In this document: positions 45,289 to 54,757 of the stretch, in pieces | Numbering within the stretch: the first letter of the stretch is position 1 | Layout: each line of letters begins with the position of its first letter | From: ASV31 sp965229765 | GTDB taxonomy: Bacteria; Pseudomonadota; Alphaproteobacteria; Rhodobacterales; Rhodobacteraceae | Length of the DNA: 64,000 nucleotides | NCBI GenBank assembly: GCA_965229765.1 | Contig: CBDDJT010000002.1 | Span: 496,001 to 560,000 of the forward strand | Reading direction: 5' to 3' | Translations under genes and position numbers: made by a program | Notes under the pieces: generated by a model | Database searches by the model: none | Seen by the model: only the letters and a program-made list of their open reading frames with translations | What the model was told of the DNA's origin: nothing

Positions 45289-46870
45289 CGCCCCTTTCCT
45301 CCCAGTCATGCGGAATCCGCGGCGTGGCCGCGATCAGCTCCTTGGTATAGGGATGCTCTGGCGCATGAAAGACACGCGTCGTTGGCCCTTCTTCGACGAT
45401 CTGTCCCGCGCGCATCACAAGCACCCGGTCAGTGATCGCGCGCACGACCGAAAGGTCGTGACTGATGAACAAGTAGGACAGGCCGAACCGGTCCTGAAGA
45501 TCAGCCAGCAGGTCGAGCGTCTGCGCCCGCACCCGCACGTCGAGCGCGCTGACCGCTTCGTCGAGGATCACCAGCTTCGGCCGGATCGCGATGGCCCGCG
45601 CGATGGCGATGCGCTGGCGCTGACCGCCAGAGAATTCGTGAATGTATTTCTGCATGTCGTCGGCCGTCAGGCCAACTGCCGACAGCGCCTCGGCCACGCG
45701 ATCGCGCCAGTCGGACGGAAGACCGGTCAGGTAAAAGGGCTCGGCCACCAGCCGGTCCACCCGGTGCCGCGGATTGAAGCTGCCGTACGGGTCCTGGAAG
45801 ACAACCTGCATGTTTCGGCGAACGGCACCCGGCACGCCGGCCAGGGCGTCCACATCGTCGCCCATCAGGCGCACCTGCCCGCCCTGCAGCGGCTCCAGCC
45901 CCAGGATCGCGCGGGTCAGGGTCGATTTTCCGCAGCCAGATTCCCCAACCAGCCCGACGCTTTCGCCCTCGCCCACCGTCAGGCTGACGTGATCGACCGC
46001 GCGCAGCGTTGGGCGCGGTCCCAAGAGCGTGCGGCGCGGCAGCGCATAGTCGCGCACGGCACCCGCCACCTCCAGCACCGGCACTCCGCCCTTGTGCGGC
46101 GATCGCGCGGGCACATGGGACGAGGCCGCAAACAGCGCGCGCGTATAGGGGTGGCGCCTTTTGCGGAACAGCGGCTCCGTCCTGTCCCGTTCGACCAGTT
46201 GGCCCGTTTGCATCACTGCGACCTGGTCCGCCATATCGGCCACCACCGCAAGATCATGGGTGATGAGCATCAGGCCCATCCCCTCGTCGCGCACCAGACC
46301 GCGCAGCAGCGACAGGATCTGCGCCTGCGTCGTCACGTCAAGCGCCGTCGTGGGTTCGTCCGCGATCAGAAGCTTGGGGCGAAGTGCGATGGCCATCGCG
46401 ATGGCGACCCGCTGGCGTTGCCCGCCCGACAATTCGTGCGGGTAGCGTTGTGGTGGGAAACGCTCGGCCGGCAGGCCCACCCGGTCGAGCCGCGCGCGTG
46501 CCTTTGCCCGGGCTGTGGCCCGGTCCGCCACACCGTGGATCACCAGCGTCTCGGCCACCTGGTCCCCGATGGTCTGGACCGGATTCAGCGCGGTCATCGG
46601 TTCCTGAAAGATCATGCCGACGTCATGACCGCGCAGGCCGCAAAGCTCTGCCTCGGACATCGTCAGAAGATCGCGGCCGGCAAACGTCGCACGCCCGGTC
46701 GCGACCGCGCCGCGCGGCACAAGGCCCATAAGCGCCAAGGCCGTCATGGACTTTCCTGACCCGCTTTCCCCGACGAGGCCAAAGACCTCGCCCTCGCGCA
46801 TCTCGAAACCCACATCCTGCAGGATCGGAATGCCATGGATGGACAGTGAAAGGCCCTCGACCATCAACAT
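45257..46870 (-). CDS. Fused oligopeptide-type ABC transporter ATP-binding protein (DppD-DppF)
   Basis: 537 residues from the ATG at 46870. Two complete ATPase halves lie in one chain: Walker A GESGSGKSM with signature ELSGGQRQRVAIA, then GESGCGKST with FSGGQRQRIAIA. Each has its Walker B (LLIADEPTTALDV; LVILDEAVSALDV). Fused DppDF proteins energise dipeptide, oligopeptide or opine transporters. No good ribosome site precedes 46870. A TTG at 46978 would add 36 non-conserved residues. The 122-bp gap after dppC is unusual for this operon. Confidence 0.9.
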   Translation of the reverse strand: MLMVEGLSLSIHGIPILQDVGFEMREGEVFGLVGESGSGKSMTALALMGLVPRGAVATGRATFAGRDLLTMSEAELCGLRGHDVGMIFQEPMTALNPVQTIGDQVAETLVIHGVADRATARAKARARLDRVGLPAERFPPQRYPHELSGGQRQRVAIAMAIALRPKLLIADEPTTALDVTTQAQILSLLRGLVRDEGMGLMLITHDLAVVADMADQVAVMQTGQLVERDRTEPLFRKRRHPYTRALFAASSHVPARSPHKGGVPVLEVAGAVRDYALPRRTLLGPRPTLRAVDHVSLTVGEGESVGLVGESGCGKSTLTRAILGLEPLQGGQVRLMGDDVDALAGVPGAVRRNMQVVFQDPYGSFNPRHRVDRLVAEPFYLTGLPSDWRDRVAEALSAVGLTADDMQKYIHEFSGGQRQRIAIARAIAIRPKLVILDEAVSALDVRVRAQTLDLLADLQDRFGLSYLFISHDLSVVRAITDRVLVMRAGQIVEEGPTTRVFHAPEHPYTKELIAATPRIPHDWEERGDEPAKPVVRS

Positions 46871-46991
46871 GGCGGGCGGCCCGCGATTATCGGCGTGGGG
46901 GTGCGGCGGACCCGACAAGACGGCTGGGCGCAGGGCGTAAAACGGCAGTGCGCCCTTGCGCGGACAGGAGAGGGCCAAAGGCGCATCACCG

Positions 46992-47813
46992 TCATCGCGC
47001 TCTCCTCAGCCTGGGGTCAAGCACATCCCGCAAGCCGTCTCCCATCAGGTTCAGGCCCAGGACCGTAAGCACGATGGCCATGCCGGGAAAGAACGCCATA
47101 TGTGGCGCGAGCGAGATCATGGTCTGGCTGTCCGCCAGCATGCGCCCCCAGCTTGGTGTGGGGGGCTGAGCGCCAAGGCCGACATAGCTGAGCCCGGCCT
47201 CAGCCAGGATACCCAGCGAGAAATTGATCGTGCCTTGTACGATCAGAAGGTTTCCGATGTTGGGGAGGATATGCTCGACCGAGATGCGAAACCGGCCCTT
47301 CCCGGCGACGCGCGCGGCCTGAACATAATCGAGCGTCCAGAGACTGAGCGCTCCTCCGCGCGCCACACGTGCAAAGACCGGGATGTTGAAGATGCCGATG
47401 GCAAGGATCGCGTTGAACGCGGAAGGCCCGAGAATCGCGGTGATGAGAATAGCTATGATGAGGGCAGGAAAGGCAAAAATGATATCGTTGCCGCGCATGA
47501 CGATATCGTCCAGAAGCGATCCACGACGTGCCGCAGCCAGAAGGCCCAGCGGCACGCCCACAAGGATCCCGATGCCGACCGCGACGACGGCAACCGCGAT
47601 CGAAGTCCGGGCGCCGACCATCAGCATCGAAAGAATGTCCCGGCCGAAGTGGTCTGTCCCCAGCCAGTGCCCGGCAGAAGGCGTCTGCAAACGCGCGGCG
47701 ATGTTCATGCCCTCGACGGCATAGGGCGTCCACAAGAGCGAGATCAGCGCCGCTGACAGAAACACCGACGACAGGGCGGCGCCGAGAACCAGTTGTACCG
47801 GAACCCGTCTCAT
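46992..47813 (-). CDS. Oligopeptide-type ABC transporter permease, DppC type
   Basis: 273 residues with about six membrane helices. It contains the DppC hallmark HWLGTDHFGRDILSML after the first helix, and the loop YVQAARVAGKGRFRISVEHILPNI that meets the ATPase. It ends GDGLRDVLDPRLRRAR. The ATG overlaps the stop of the DppB-type gene by four bases. Confidence 0.93.
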   Translation of the reverse strand: MRRVPVQLVLGAALSSVFLSAALISLLWTPYAVEGMNIAARLQTPSAGHWLGTDHFGRDILSMLMVGARTSIAVAVVAVGIGILVGVPLGLLAAARRGSLLDDIVMRGNDIIFAFPALIIAILITAILGPSAFNAILAIGIFNIPVFARVARGGALSLWTLDYVQAARVAGKGRFRISVEHILPNIGNLLIVQGTINFSLGILAEAGLSYVGLGAQPPTPSWGRMLADSQTMISLAPHMAFFPGMAIVLTVLGLNLMGDGLRDVLDPRLRRAR

Positions 47814-48754
47814 CGCCGCCTCAGTCGTGGGTCGATCACGGCATAAGCCAGATCGACGAGGAAGGTCACCAGGATGACCGCAAAAACGAGCAACATGACC
47901 ACGGATTCCACCACGATCAGGTCGCGTTGGGTGATGCCCTGGAAGATCAGCCGCCCGAGCCCCGGCAAGAAGAACACGTTCTCGATGATAATCGCGCCCG
48001 CCAGCAGGAACGAGAACTGAAGCCCCAGGATCGTCATCACAGGGATCATGGCGTTGCGGAAAGCGTGCCGCCGGATCGCCTGCCCCTCGGTCAGGCCCTT
48101 GGCGCGCGCCGTGCGGATGTAATCCTGCCCCAGCGTTTCCAGAAGGCTCGACCGCATGACGCGCGCGAGGATAGACGCCTGCGGAAGCGCCAGCGCCACC
48201 GCCGGCAGCGTCAGCGCCTTCATGTTTGGCCAGAAGCCCTCGTCCCAGCCCGGGAAACCACCGGCAGAGAACCAGCGCAGGTTGATCGCGAAGACGAGCA
48301 CCAGCAGCATGGCAAACCAGAAATTGGGAACCGCGATGCCAAGCTGCGTCGTGCCCATGATCGCGTAATCCGCCGGCCGCCCCCGGCGCGAGGCTGCCAG
48401 CAGCCCGACCGGGATCGCGATCGCCGTGGACAGCACAAGCGCGTACAGCGTCAGAGGCAGCGAAACCCAAAGCCTCGCCGATACAAGCTCTGACACCGGC
48501 ACACGGTAGGTGTAGGACATGCCGAAATCGCCAGTCAGCATTCCGCCGATCCAGTCCAGGTAACGGGCAACGGGGCTTTGTGTAAGTCCCAGTTCGGCAC
48601 GAAGCGCCGCCACGGTATCCGGTTCGGCGTTCAGGCCCAGCATGAATGCCGCCGGGTCGCCCGGAACCAGTTCGATCACGACGAAAATCACCAGGCTCGC
48701 CACCGCGAGACTGAGGATCAGGGAAAGCACGCGGGACAGCAGGTATCGGCCCAT
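47810..48754 (-). CDS. Oligopeptide-type ABC transporter permease, DppB type
   Basis: 314 residues. N-terminal helix then VIELVPGDPAAFMLGLNAEPD, the DppB signature region, GDFGMSYTYRVPV, and the loop YIRTARAKGLTEGQAIRRHAFRNAMIP. First gene of the permease-permease-ATPase-ALDH unit. No binding-protein gene precedes it; the nearest candidate is at 53228-54703. Confidence 0.93.
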   Translation of the reverse strand: MGRYLLSRVLSLILSLAVASLVIFVVIELVPGDPAAFMLGLNAEPDTVAALRAELGLTQSPVARYLDWIGGMLTGDFGMSYTYRVPVSELVSARLWVSLPLTLYALVLSTAIAIPVGLLAASRRGRPADYAIMGTTQLGIAVPNFWFAMLLVLVFAINLRWFSAGGFPGWDEGFWPNMKALTLPAVALALPQASILARVMRSSLLETLGQDYIRTARAKGLTEGQAIRRHAFRNAMIPVMTILGLQFSFLLAGAIIIENVFFLPGLGRLIFQGITQRDLIVVESVVMLLVFAVILVTFLVDLAYAVIDPRLRRR

Positions 48755-48880
48755 ACCCCGAACGTTAGCCCCTTTGGCACTTGCCTTGAAGCGCCAAGAA
48801 ACAGCGCCAGGCGAACCCTATTGGAAAGGCCGCACGCCTGGCGGACGCGCGGCCTTGATTCAGGTGTTTCCCTGTGGCTC

Positions 48881-49900
48881 TCAGAGCCTTTCGAAGAAGC
48901 TTCGGCGCTTTTTCTCTGGTTCCGGCTGTACCGCCGATGCCACGACCTTGGCGGTTTCCGTCAGGATCAGCGTGTCGTCTGCCGGGGTCCCCGAGCCGCC
49001 TTCCACCGTGGCGTCCTTCTCTGCGGTGTCCGGCGCGCCGTCGGTTTCGGCCGCGGCGGCGCTTGTTTCTTCGACACCCGTGGCCTTGACGGTGTCAGAG
49101 TCGTCCTGCGCTTCACCGGATGTCTTGTCTTGCGGGGCTTCGACATCTGGCGCGGCCTCGGCGGGCGCGGTCTCTTGCGCAGGGCCCGCCGGCGTGTCTT
49201 CCGGAAACCCGGCATCCGACCCGGCCCCCTCGGCCCGGGTCTCTTCGGCTGGGGTATCTTCGGCTGGGGTCTCGACGACAGAGGACAGTTCCGCAAGGGG
49301 CGGCTCGTGAGCGGCGGGTTCACCCGATTCTTCGGCCGTGCCGGGTGCCTCGAAAGTGTCGTCGGCACTTTCTGTAACGGCCTCTGAGGCTTCGATCCCG
49401 ACCGGTGCCGGGTCAGGGTCGGCGGCTCCGTCATCGTTGCTTGCAGGCGCGGCCTCTGCCTCGGGGGCCGGCGCGGCCTCCTCTGCAAGGTTCGGACGGA
49501 AGGTCAGCCTGTCCACGACGCCCTTGTCCTGCAACAGATCGAGGTGCTTCTTCAGCAGCGCCCGCGCCTCTGCATTCATCGCGACCCGGGGAAATGCGAA
49601 GACGATCGCGGCGTTCTCGATGTCGTCTTCGGTCACATCGGGTTCATCAACCGTCTTGCGACGGCGGAAGTAGCCCCCGATCTCGGCCAGGCCCGTGAGG
49701 AAAGAGCGCATCCGAACCGTCAGGCCCTCTGTCTGTGAGGCCTCTGCTAGCCCGCGGGTGACATCCACCATCGCGTTTGCGTCACCATCTTCCAGCCAGG
49801 CCAGCGAGATGGTCTTTTCATCCATCGTCGTGCCCTTGAAGATCCATCCCACGGTGATCAGCCCGGGGATCTTCTCGGCCCGTGCGGTAAAATGCGCCAT
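48881..49900 (-). CDS. Hypothetical protein with long acidic low-complexity tail
   Basis: 339 residues. Residues 1-~135 look folded (ITVGWIFKGTTMDEKTISLAWLEDGD, then EIGGYFRRRK and a helical segment ARALLKKHLDLLQDKGVV). From ~140 to ~320 the chain is almost only Ala, Glu, Pro, Thr, Asp, Ser and Gly, very acidic and likely disordered. It ends in a basic patch KKRRSFFERL. No signal peptide or membrane helix. The start was set by AGGAGAG before 49900. I recognise no family. A linker or surface-scaffold role is possible. Confidence 0.75.
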   Translation of the reverse strand: MAHFTARAEKIPGLITVGWIFKGTTMDEKTISLAWLEDGDANAMVDVTRGLAEASQTEGLTVRMRSFLTGLAEIGGYFRRRKTVDEPDVTEDDIENAAIVFAFPRVAMNAEARALLKKHLDLLQDKGVVDRLTFRPNLAEEAAPAPEAEAAPASNDDGAADPDPAPVGIEASEAVTESADDTFEAPGTAEESGEPAAHEPPLAELSSVVETPAEDTPAEETRAEGAGSDAGFPEDTPAGPAQETAPAEAAPDVEAPQDKTSGEAQDDSDTVKATGVEETSAAAAETDGAPDTAEKDATVEGGSGTPADDTLILTETAKVVASAVQPEPEKKRRSFFERL

Positions 49901-50026
49901 CAATCTCTCCTGTACTGGTCCAAACCTGCCTGCTCGGGGCGATTCGTTTCCAAGTGTAGGATAATCCAGAAGCGCGGGGCGACCGAGAGGCAATCCTGTG
50001 GCGATCCTGCCCCAATTGGGCCCAAT

Positions 50027-50650
50027 CTATCTGGTGCGCAAGAAAACCGAGGTCTGAAACCGCTGTTCTGCCCCTTTTGGCGTCAGATGGACGTGGCGTT
50101 CGGAGCAGACCGGCGTGAAGGACGCGGGCGCAAGGTGTTCTATCGTCTCTGCCAGTTCCCCGGGCGCGTAGCGACACACCGGCAGATCCGAACAACGCTC
50201 TGGCCCGTCTTCGGCAAATGTCGAAAGGATGGCAACGCCGCCGGGCAGCAGGCCGGTCGTCATCGCCTTGACATACGCCGCCCGGTCCGGGGCGGTCGTA
50301 AGGAAGTGGAACACCGCGCGGTCGTGCCAGACACGAAACGCCGGTTTCGGGCGCCATGTTGTAATGTCCGCCTGCACCCACGCCACGGCCTTCGCCTTGG
50401 CGCCAAGCCGCGCCCGGCTGGCCTCCAGCGCCGCCTGGGAAAGGTCCAGCACCGTCAAGGGGCCATACCCTTTCGCAAGCAATCGGTCGACGAGACGCGA
50501 CTGACCGCCGCCAATATCGATCACCGCGTCGCCGGGCTGCGCGTGCTTTGCCACCAGCGCCACGGACCGGGCCGGATCGGCCTCGAACCATGTCAGCGCA
50601 CGTTCCTCACGCCGCCCATAGACCGCATCCCAATGCCCCGCATCAGACAT
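50027..50650 (-). CDS. Class I SAM-dependent methyltransferase
   Basis: 207 residues; an ATG four codons upstream is possible. Motif I is AVIDIGGGQSRLVDRLL, motif II VLDLSQAALEASRARL, then VQADITTW and the post-motif WHDRAVFHFLT. Small-molecule methyltransferase of the thiopurine-methyltransferase-like group; the substrate is not readable. It is divergent from the desaturase by 65 bp. Confidence 0.88.
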   Translation of the reverse strand: MSDAGHWDAVYGRREERALTWFEADPARSVALVAKHAQPGDAVIDIGGGQSRLVDRLLAKGYGPLTVLDLSQAALEASRARLGAKAKAVAWVQADITTWRPKPAFRVWHDRAVFHFLTTAPDRAAYVKAMTTGLLPGGVAILSTFAEDGPERCSDLPVCRYAPGELAETIEHLAPASFTPVCSERHVHLTPKGAEQRFQTSVFLRTR

Positions 50651-50715
50651 TGCCGCCTCCACGAATGATCGGGAACATCTTGCCCCGGCGCGCGCGCGCG
50701 GGAAAGACTGACCTC

Positions 50716-51624
50716 ATGGAACATCCCGAGGAACACAAGCGGTTTCTTACCGCCTTGCCGGCAGAACGTCGTGTCATGCTGACCCGTCGCGCGAATGCCC
50801 CCGCGCTGATACATCTTGCAGGGCACCTGTCCCTTGTCGCCGCACTGGGCGCCGGGATTGCGCTACGGGTGCCCGGGTGGCCTGTCCTGCTGCCGGTCCA
50901 GGGCATAGTCTTGTGCTTCCTCTTCGCACTAGAGCACGAAACCACGCATCGCACGGTCTTCACCAGCGATCGGGCAAATGACCTTGCCGGTCGGCTGGCG
51001 GGGCTGGCGATCGCCTTGCCCTTCACCTGGTTTCGCTACTTCCACCTCGCCCACCACCGCCACACGAACGACACGGCCCGGGACCCGGAGCTGGCCGGGG
51101 GCGGGGCTCCCAGCACCCTTCTCGGCTGGATCTGGCACGTGTCCGGCCTGCCCTATTGGTGGGGAATGTGCCGGCAACTCCTCTGCCACGCATCGGGGCG
51201 GGCCGATGACCCATGGCTTCCGGCCGCGCGAAGGGGCCAGGTCATCACAGAGGCGCGCTGGATGCTTGCCGTCTACGGGCTGACCGCTGCAAGTGTTGCG
51301 TATTCGCCTTTGGCGCTATGGGTTTGGCTTGTTCCCGTGCTTCTGGGTCAGCCGGTGCTGCGGCTGTACCTGCTTGCCGAACACGGGCATTGCGCGCGCG
51401 TTACCGACATGTTTCGCAACACGCGGACCACCTTCACAAACCGGCTTGTGCGTTTTCTTGCATGGAACATGCCATACCACGTGGAACACCATGTCCTGCC
51501 CTCCGTGCCCTTTCACCGCCTGCCGGATCTGCATGACGAGATGAAGGCTCATCTGCGCATGACGTCCCCGGGCTATGCTGCCTTTACCAGGACCTACCTG
51601 AAGACAATCCGCCGCGCGGGCTAG
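50716..51624 (+). CDS. Membrane fatty acid desaturase family protein
   Basis: 302 residues with several membrane helices and three His clusters of the di-iron active site: HETTHR, HLAHHRHTND and HVEHHVLPSVP. Desaturase or hydroxylase acting on lipid acyl chains or a related substrate (carotenoid or sphingolipid types share these boxes). The start at 50716 is chosen because the preceding in-frame sequence is Pro/Arg-rich, out of character, and overlaps the divergent methyltransferase. Confidence 0.88.
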   Translation: MEHPEEHKRFLTALPAERRVMLTRRANAPALIHLAGHLSLVAALGAGIALRVPGWPVLLPVQGIVLCFLFALEHETTHRTVFTSDRANDLAGRLAGLAIALPFTWFRYFHLAHHRHTNDTARDPELAGGGAPSTLLGWIWHVSGLPYWWGMCRQLLCHASGRADDPWLPAARRGQVITEARWMLAVYGLTAASVAYSPLALWVWLVPVLLGQPVLRLYLLAEHGHCARVTDMFRNTRTTFTNRLVRFLAWNMPYHVEHHVLPSVPFHRLPDLHDEMKAHLRMTSPGYAAFTRTYLKTIRRAG

Positions 51625-51740
51625 CCGCCGCGAACTTGTCACCGATCCGCCGCGGCAGGTCCATCTTGTCGCCCAATGAACATTGAATGCTCTTCCTTGC
51701 CATTGTTCCACATTCGTCACGAGTTCCACGCCCATTCGGC

Positions 51741-51748
51741 AAAGGAGG
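51741..51748 (+). promoter_or_regulatory. Ribosome binding site fixing a GTG start
   Basis: AAAGGAGG, the strongest Shine-Dalgarno in the area, lies five bases before GTG at 51754. An ATG at 51676 in the same frame lacks such a site, so the GTG is preferred for the Hint protein. Confidence 0.75.
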
Positions 51749-51753
51749 CACTC

Positions 51754-53208
51754 GTGGCGACTTACTATATCGTAGACAAGGACACCGATCCGCTTGCCGC
51801 CGACGAGATCGCGGCAGGCTCGACCATTCAGGTCAACGACGGCGACACCTTCGTCTTCATGGATTCGGCAAACGCCAATACGAAGTTCGAATCTGCTGAC
51901 GGAACGCCCACGACCTTCGAGATCCTGTTCACGGATACCCCGACAAGCGGATACGATATCGACGTCAAGGCAGATCTGACGGCGGACATTGGCGTCAGTT
52001 CCGGTGTGGACCTGAGCAGCGTCAAGATCGACGCCTCCGGGTCCGACGGGACGACGATGGTGGTGCTGGACGGCGCGACGATTGGCCAGTTCACGGGGTC
52101 GGGAAGCGGTACGGACACGCTGTCGATCGGAAGCGGTGTGACGGCAAGCAGTTCGATCAGCCTTGGCGATGGCAACAACATCATCACCATCGGCGACAAC
52201 AACACCTTTCTTGGCGATTTCACCACTGGCGATGGGGCCGACAGTTTCACTGCTGGCGACGGCAACTCGTTCACGAACACCGTTGATCTTGGCGACGGCG
52301 CGGATGATGCGCAATTCGGCGACAACAACTACATCAACGTGCTCTGGACCGGGAACGACGCCGATACAGCCAAGGTCGGCCTACTGGACACGACCCAGTC
52401 ACAAGTGATCGACGGCGTCTCGCACGAGGGCGGGGATGGGGATCCGACCAACGATGACACTGTCAGCCTCGCCCTGTCGGATGCGGACATGGCCCTGCTG
52501 GAGGCAGAGCTTCTTGCCAATGGCTACGTAGAGACCGGCAAGGTCTGGAGCGCCGGTTCAGGTGCGGACTATCACGTCCATGTCAACAACCTGGAGATCA
52601 ACGACTGGGAGAACATCCGCGTCGTCTGCTTTACCCCCGGAACGCTGATCGAAACACCGGCGGGATCGCGCCCCGTGGAAACGCTGGCCGCTGGAGACGC
52701 GGTCCTGACCTCGGACAATGGCCCCCAGATCCTGCGCTGGATCGGTCGCAAGCGGGTCCCCGCCCGCGGGCGCCATGCGCCGGTGTCCATCCCGGTCGGG
52801 CCGCTTGGGAACCGCCGCTCCCTGCTGTTGTCACCGCAGCACAGGATCCTGCTGTCCGATGCCCGGCTGACCCCGTATTTCGAAGTATCCGAAGTTCTGG
52901 CGCCTGCGATGGGACTGGCGGGTTACGCCGGCATAAGGCGCGCGCCGCAAGAAGCCGTCGATTATATCCACCTGCTGTTCGACCGGCACGAATTGCTCTT
53001 TGCGAACGGTCTTCGCGCGGAAAGCCTGTACTTGCCGGCCGACCACCAACTGGACGAGGACGCCGCGTCGGAAATCGCGGCCCTCTGTCCCGAGGTTTCG
53101 GCAAAGGGTCTTCACAAGGCTCCGGCCCGTCCGCTGCTCAAGCCATGGGAGGTGGCGCTGTCCGCCACCCTGATCGGGCTGGATGGAATGGTGACGCGCG
53201 CAGCCTGA
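51754..53208 (+). CDS. Hint-domain protein with repetitive glycine/aspartate-rich N-terminal half
   Basis: 484 residues from GTG. Residues ~1-285 are acidic, rich in Asp, Gly, Ser and Thr, with RTX-like repeats around residues 135-200 (SLGDGNN, TTGDGADSFTAGDGNSF, DLGDGADDAQFGDNN), suggesting a calcium-dependent beta roll. A Hint domain begins at VCFTPGTLIETPAG near residue 290, with Cys in the self-processing position, and continues through LLLSPQHRILLSD, the His-containing block. Such proteins are common in Rhodobacterales, often exported by type I systems and possibly self-cleaving. No exporter is nearby. Confidence 0.85.
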   Translation: MATYYIVDKDTDPLAADEIAAGSTIQVNDGDTFVFMDSANANTKFESADGTPTTFEILFTDTPTSGYDIDVKADLTADIGVSSGVDLSSVKIDASGSDGTTMVVLDGATIGQFTGSGSGTDTLSIGSGVTASSSISLGDGNNIITIGDNNTFLGDFTTGDGADSFTAGDGNSFTNTVDLGDGADDAQFGDNNYINVLWTGNDADTAKVGLLDTTQSQVIDGVSHEGGDGDPTNDDTVSLALSDADMALLEAELLANGYVETGKVWSAGSGADYHVHVNNLEINDWENIRVVCFTPGTLIETPAGSRPVETLAAGDAVLTSDNGPQILRWIGRKRVPARGRHAPVSIPVGPLGNRRSLLLSPQHRILLSDARLTPYFEVSEVLAPAMGLAGYAGIRRAPQEAVDYIHLLFDRHELLFANGLRAESLYLPADHQLDEDAASEIAALCPEVSAKGLHKAPARPLLKPWEVALSATLIGLDGMVTRAA

Positions 53209-53227
53209 CCCGCGCGCGCCTGCCGCC

Positions 53228-54703
53228 CTACTCGGACCAGCGCACGCCGGTCAGATCGTTGGCCTGCGTCGGCGCATTGGCCCACAGCCCCTCGATCTTT
53301 GCGTTTGCCACCCCGGTCCGTGCCAGCTGGAAGAGATAGCCATTGACGTAGTCATCCGAAATCGTCTGCTGTGCCGCCTTCAGGATGCGGCTGCGCTCGG
53401 TCGGGTCCGTCGCCAGATTCAGGTCGGTCATCAGCTGCTGGAACGCCGGGTTGTCGTACTGAAAATAGTAGTCCGGCCGGGCATAGATGTTGATGTCCAT
53501 GGGTTCGGTATGGCTGACAATCGTCAGATCAAAGTCCTTGCCGCGGAAAACCTGCTCCAGCCATTGCGCCCATTCCAGGTTCTCGATCTCGGCTGTTATG
53601 CCAACCTCACGAAGCTGTGCCGCGATGATCTCGCCGCCACGGCGGGCATAGCTGGGTGGTGGCAGCTTCAGCGAAAGGGTCAGCCCATCGGCATAGCCCG
53701 CCTCGGCCAGAAGCGCGCGCGCCCTGTCCGGGTCATGGGCGGACTGGCCGGTCAGATCGACATAGTCGGGATGGTGCGGCGCGAAATGCGTGCCGATCGG
53801 CGTGCCATAGCCGAACATCGCGCCATCGATGATTTCCTGCCGGTCGATGGCATGGGCCAGCGCCTGCCGCACGCGGATGTCCGAAAGGACTTCATCCTTG
53901 TTGTTGGTGGACAGGATCGTCTCACCCTCGGTCGAGCCGATCAGAAGCTGGAAGCGCGGATCGGCCTCGAATTGGATCAGCGTCTCGGGGGCGGGATAGC
54001 CCGGAAAGGCGTCGATATCTCCGGCCATCATGGCGGCAAAGGCCGCAGTCGGATCCGAGATGAACTTGAAAGTCGCGCTTTCCAGCGCGGGCGCCTCTCC
54101 CCAGTAGTCGGGGTTCCGGACCAGTTCGACCCGGTCGCCCTGCACCCAGCGACCAAACTTGAAGGGCCCGGTGCCGACCGGTGCCGTGGCCGCCTTGTCC
54201 GCCGATTCGGGCGCAACGATCACCGCATCGCCCCAAGCCATATTCACCGGAAAGGCGCTGTTGGGGGCCGAAAGCGTGACCTGAACGGTCATCGGATCAA
54301 CCACCGTCACATCCGCGATCCCGGCAAAAAGCGCCTTCTGCGCGTTGGTCGAATCCTCGGCCCGGGCGCGGTCGAGCGAGAACTTCACATCGGACGCGGT
54401 CAAATCTGTCCCATCGTGGAACCGCACGCCGTCGCGCAGATGGAAGGTATAGACCGTGCCGTCTTCGCTGACGTCCCAGTCATGCGCCAGACCGGGCGAG
54501 ATCGAGCCATCGGCGTTGTAGCGGGTGAGACCCTCGAAGAGGTTCGCATAGACCACTTCGTCGATCGCGGCGGCGGCACCGCCCGTCGGATCGAGGTTCG
54601 GCGGCTCCAGCTGCATTCCGATGGTGATGTCGGTTTGCTGGGCAACAGCCGAGGCGGCGGTCAGGGCCAGTACGGCGGCAGAAAGCCTGAGACGGGCGAA
54701 CAT
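53228..54703 (-). CDS. Oligopeptide-type ABC transporter substrate-binding protein
   Basis: 491 residues. Sec signal (FARLRLSAAVLALTAASAVAQ), then an SBP_bac_5 fold: ITIGMQLEPPNLDPT, YTFHLRDGVRFHDGTDLTASDVKFSLDRA, PVGTGPFKFGRW and VRQALAHAIDRQEII. AAGGGAGG precedes the ATG. Probably the binding partner of the 45257-48754 permeases and ATPase, from which it is now separated by other genes. It follows an M20 hydrolase by 54 bp, so the imported ligand is likely an N-acylated amino acid or small peptide. Confidence 0.9.
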   Translation of the reverse strand: MFARLRLSAAVLALTAASAVAQQTDITIGMQLEPPNLDPTGGAAAAIDEVVYANLFEGLTRYNADGSISPGLAHDWDVSEDGTVYTFHLRDGVRFHDGTDLTASDVKFSLDRARAEDSTNAQKALFAGIADVTVVDPMTVQVTLSAPNSAFPVNMAWGDAVIVAPESADKAATAPVGTGPFKFGRWVQGDRVELVRNPDYWGEAPALESATFKFISDPTAAFAAMMAGDIDAFPGYPAPETLIQFEADPRFQLLIGSTEGETILSTNNKDEVLSDIRVRQALAHAIDRQEIIDGAMFGYGTPIGTHFAPHHPDYVDLTGQSAHDPDRARALLAEAGYADGLTLSLKLPPPSYARRGGEIIAAQLREVGITAEIENLEWAQWLEQVFRGKDFDLTIVSHTEPMDINIYARPDYYFQYDNPAFQQLMTDLNLATDPTERSRILKAAQQTISDDYVNGYLFQLARTGVANAKIEGLWANAPTQANDLTGVRWSE

Positions 54704-54757
54704 GGAAACCTCCCTTCCTTTGTTTGTTCGAAGCATGACGTCGGACCCGACCGAATC

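Noticed and set aside
46871..46978. TTG-start 36-residue extension of the fused ABC ATPase
   Set aside because: The extension is Pro-rich and not like ABC N-termini. The ATPase fold starts at 46870, so the extension is probably untranslated, though no good ribosome site was found for the shorter form.
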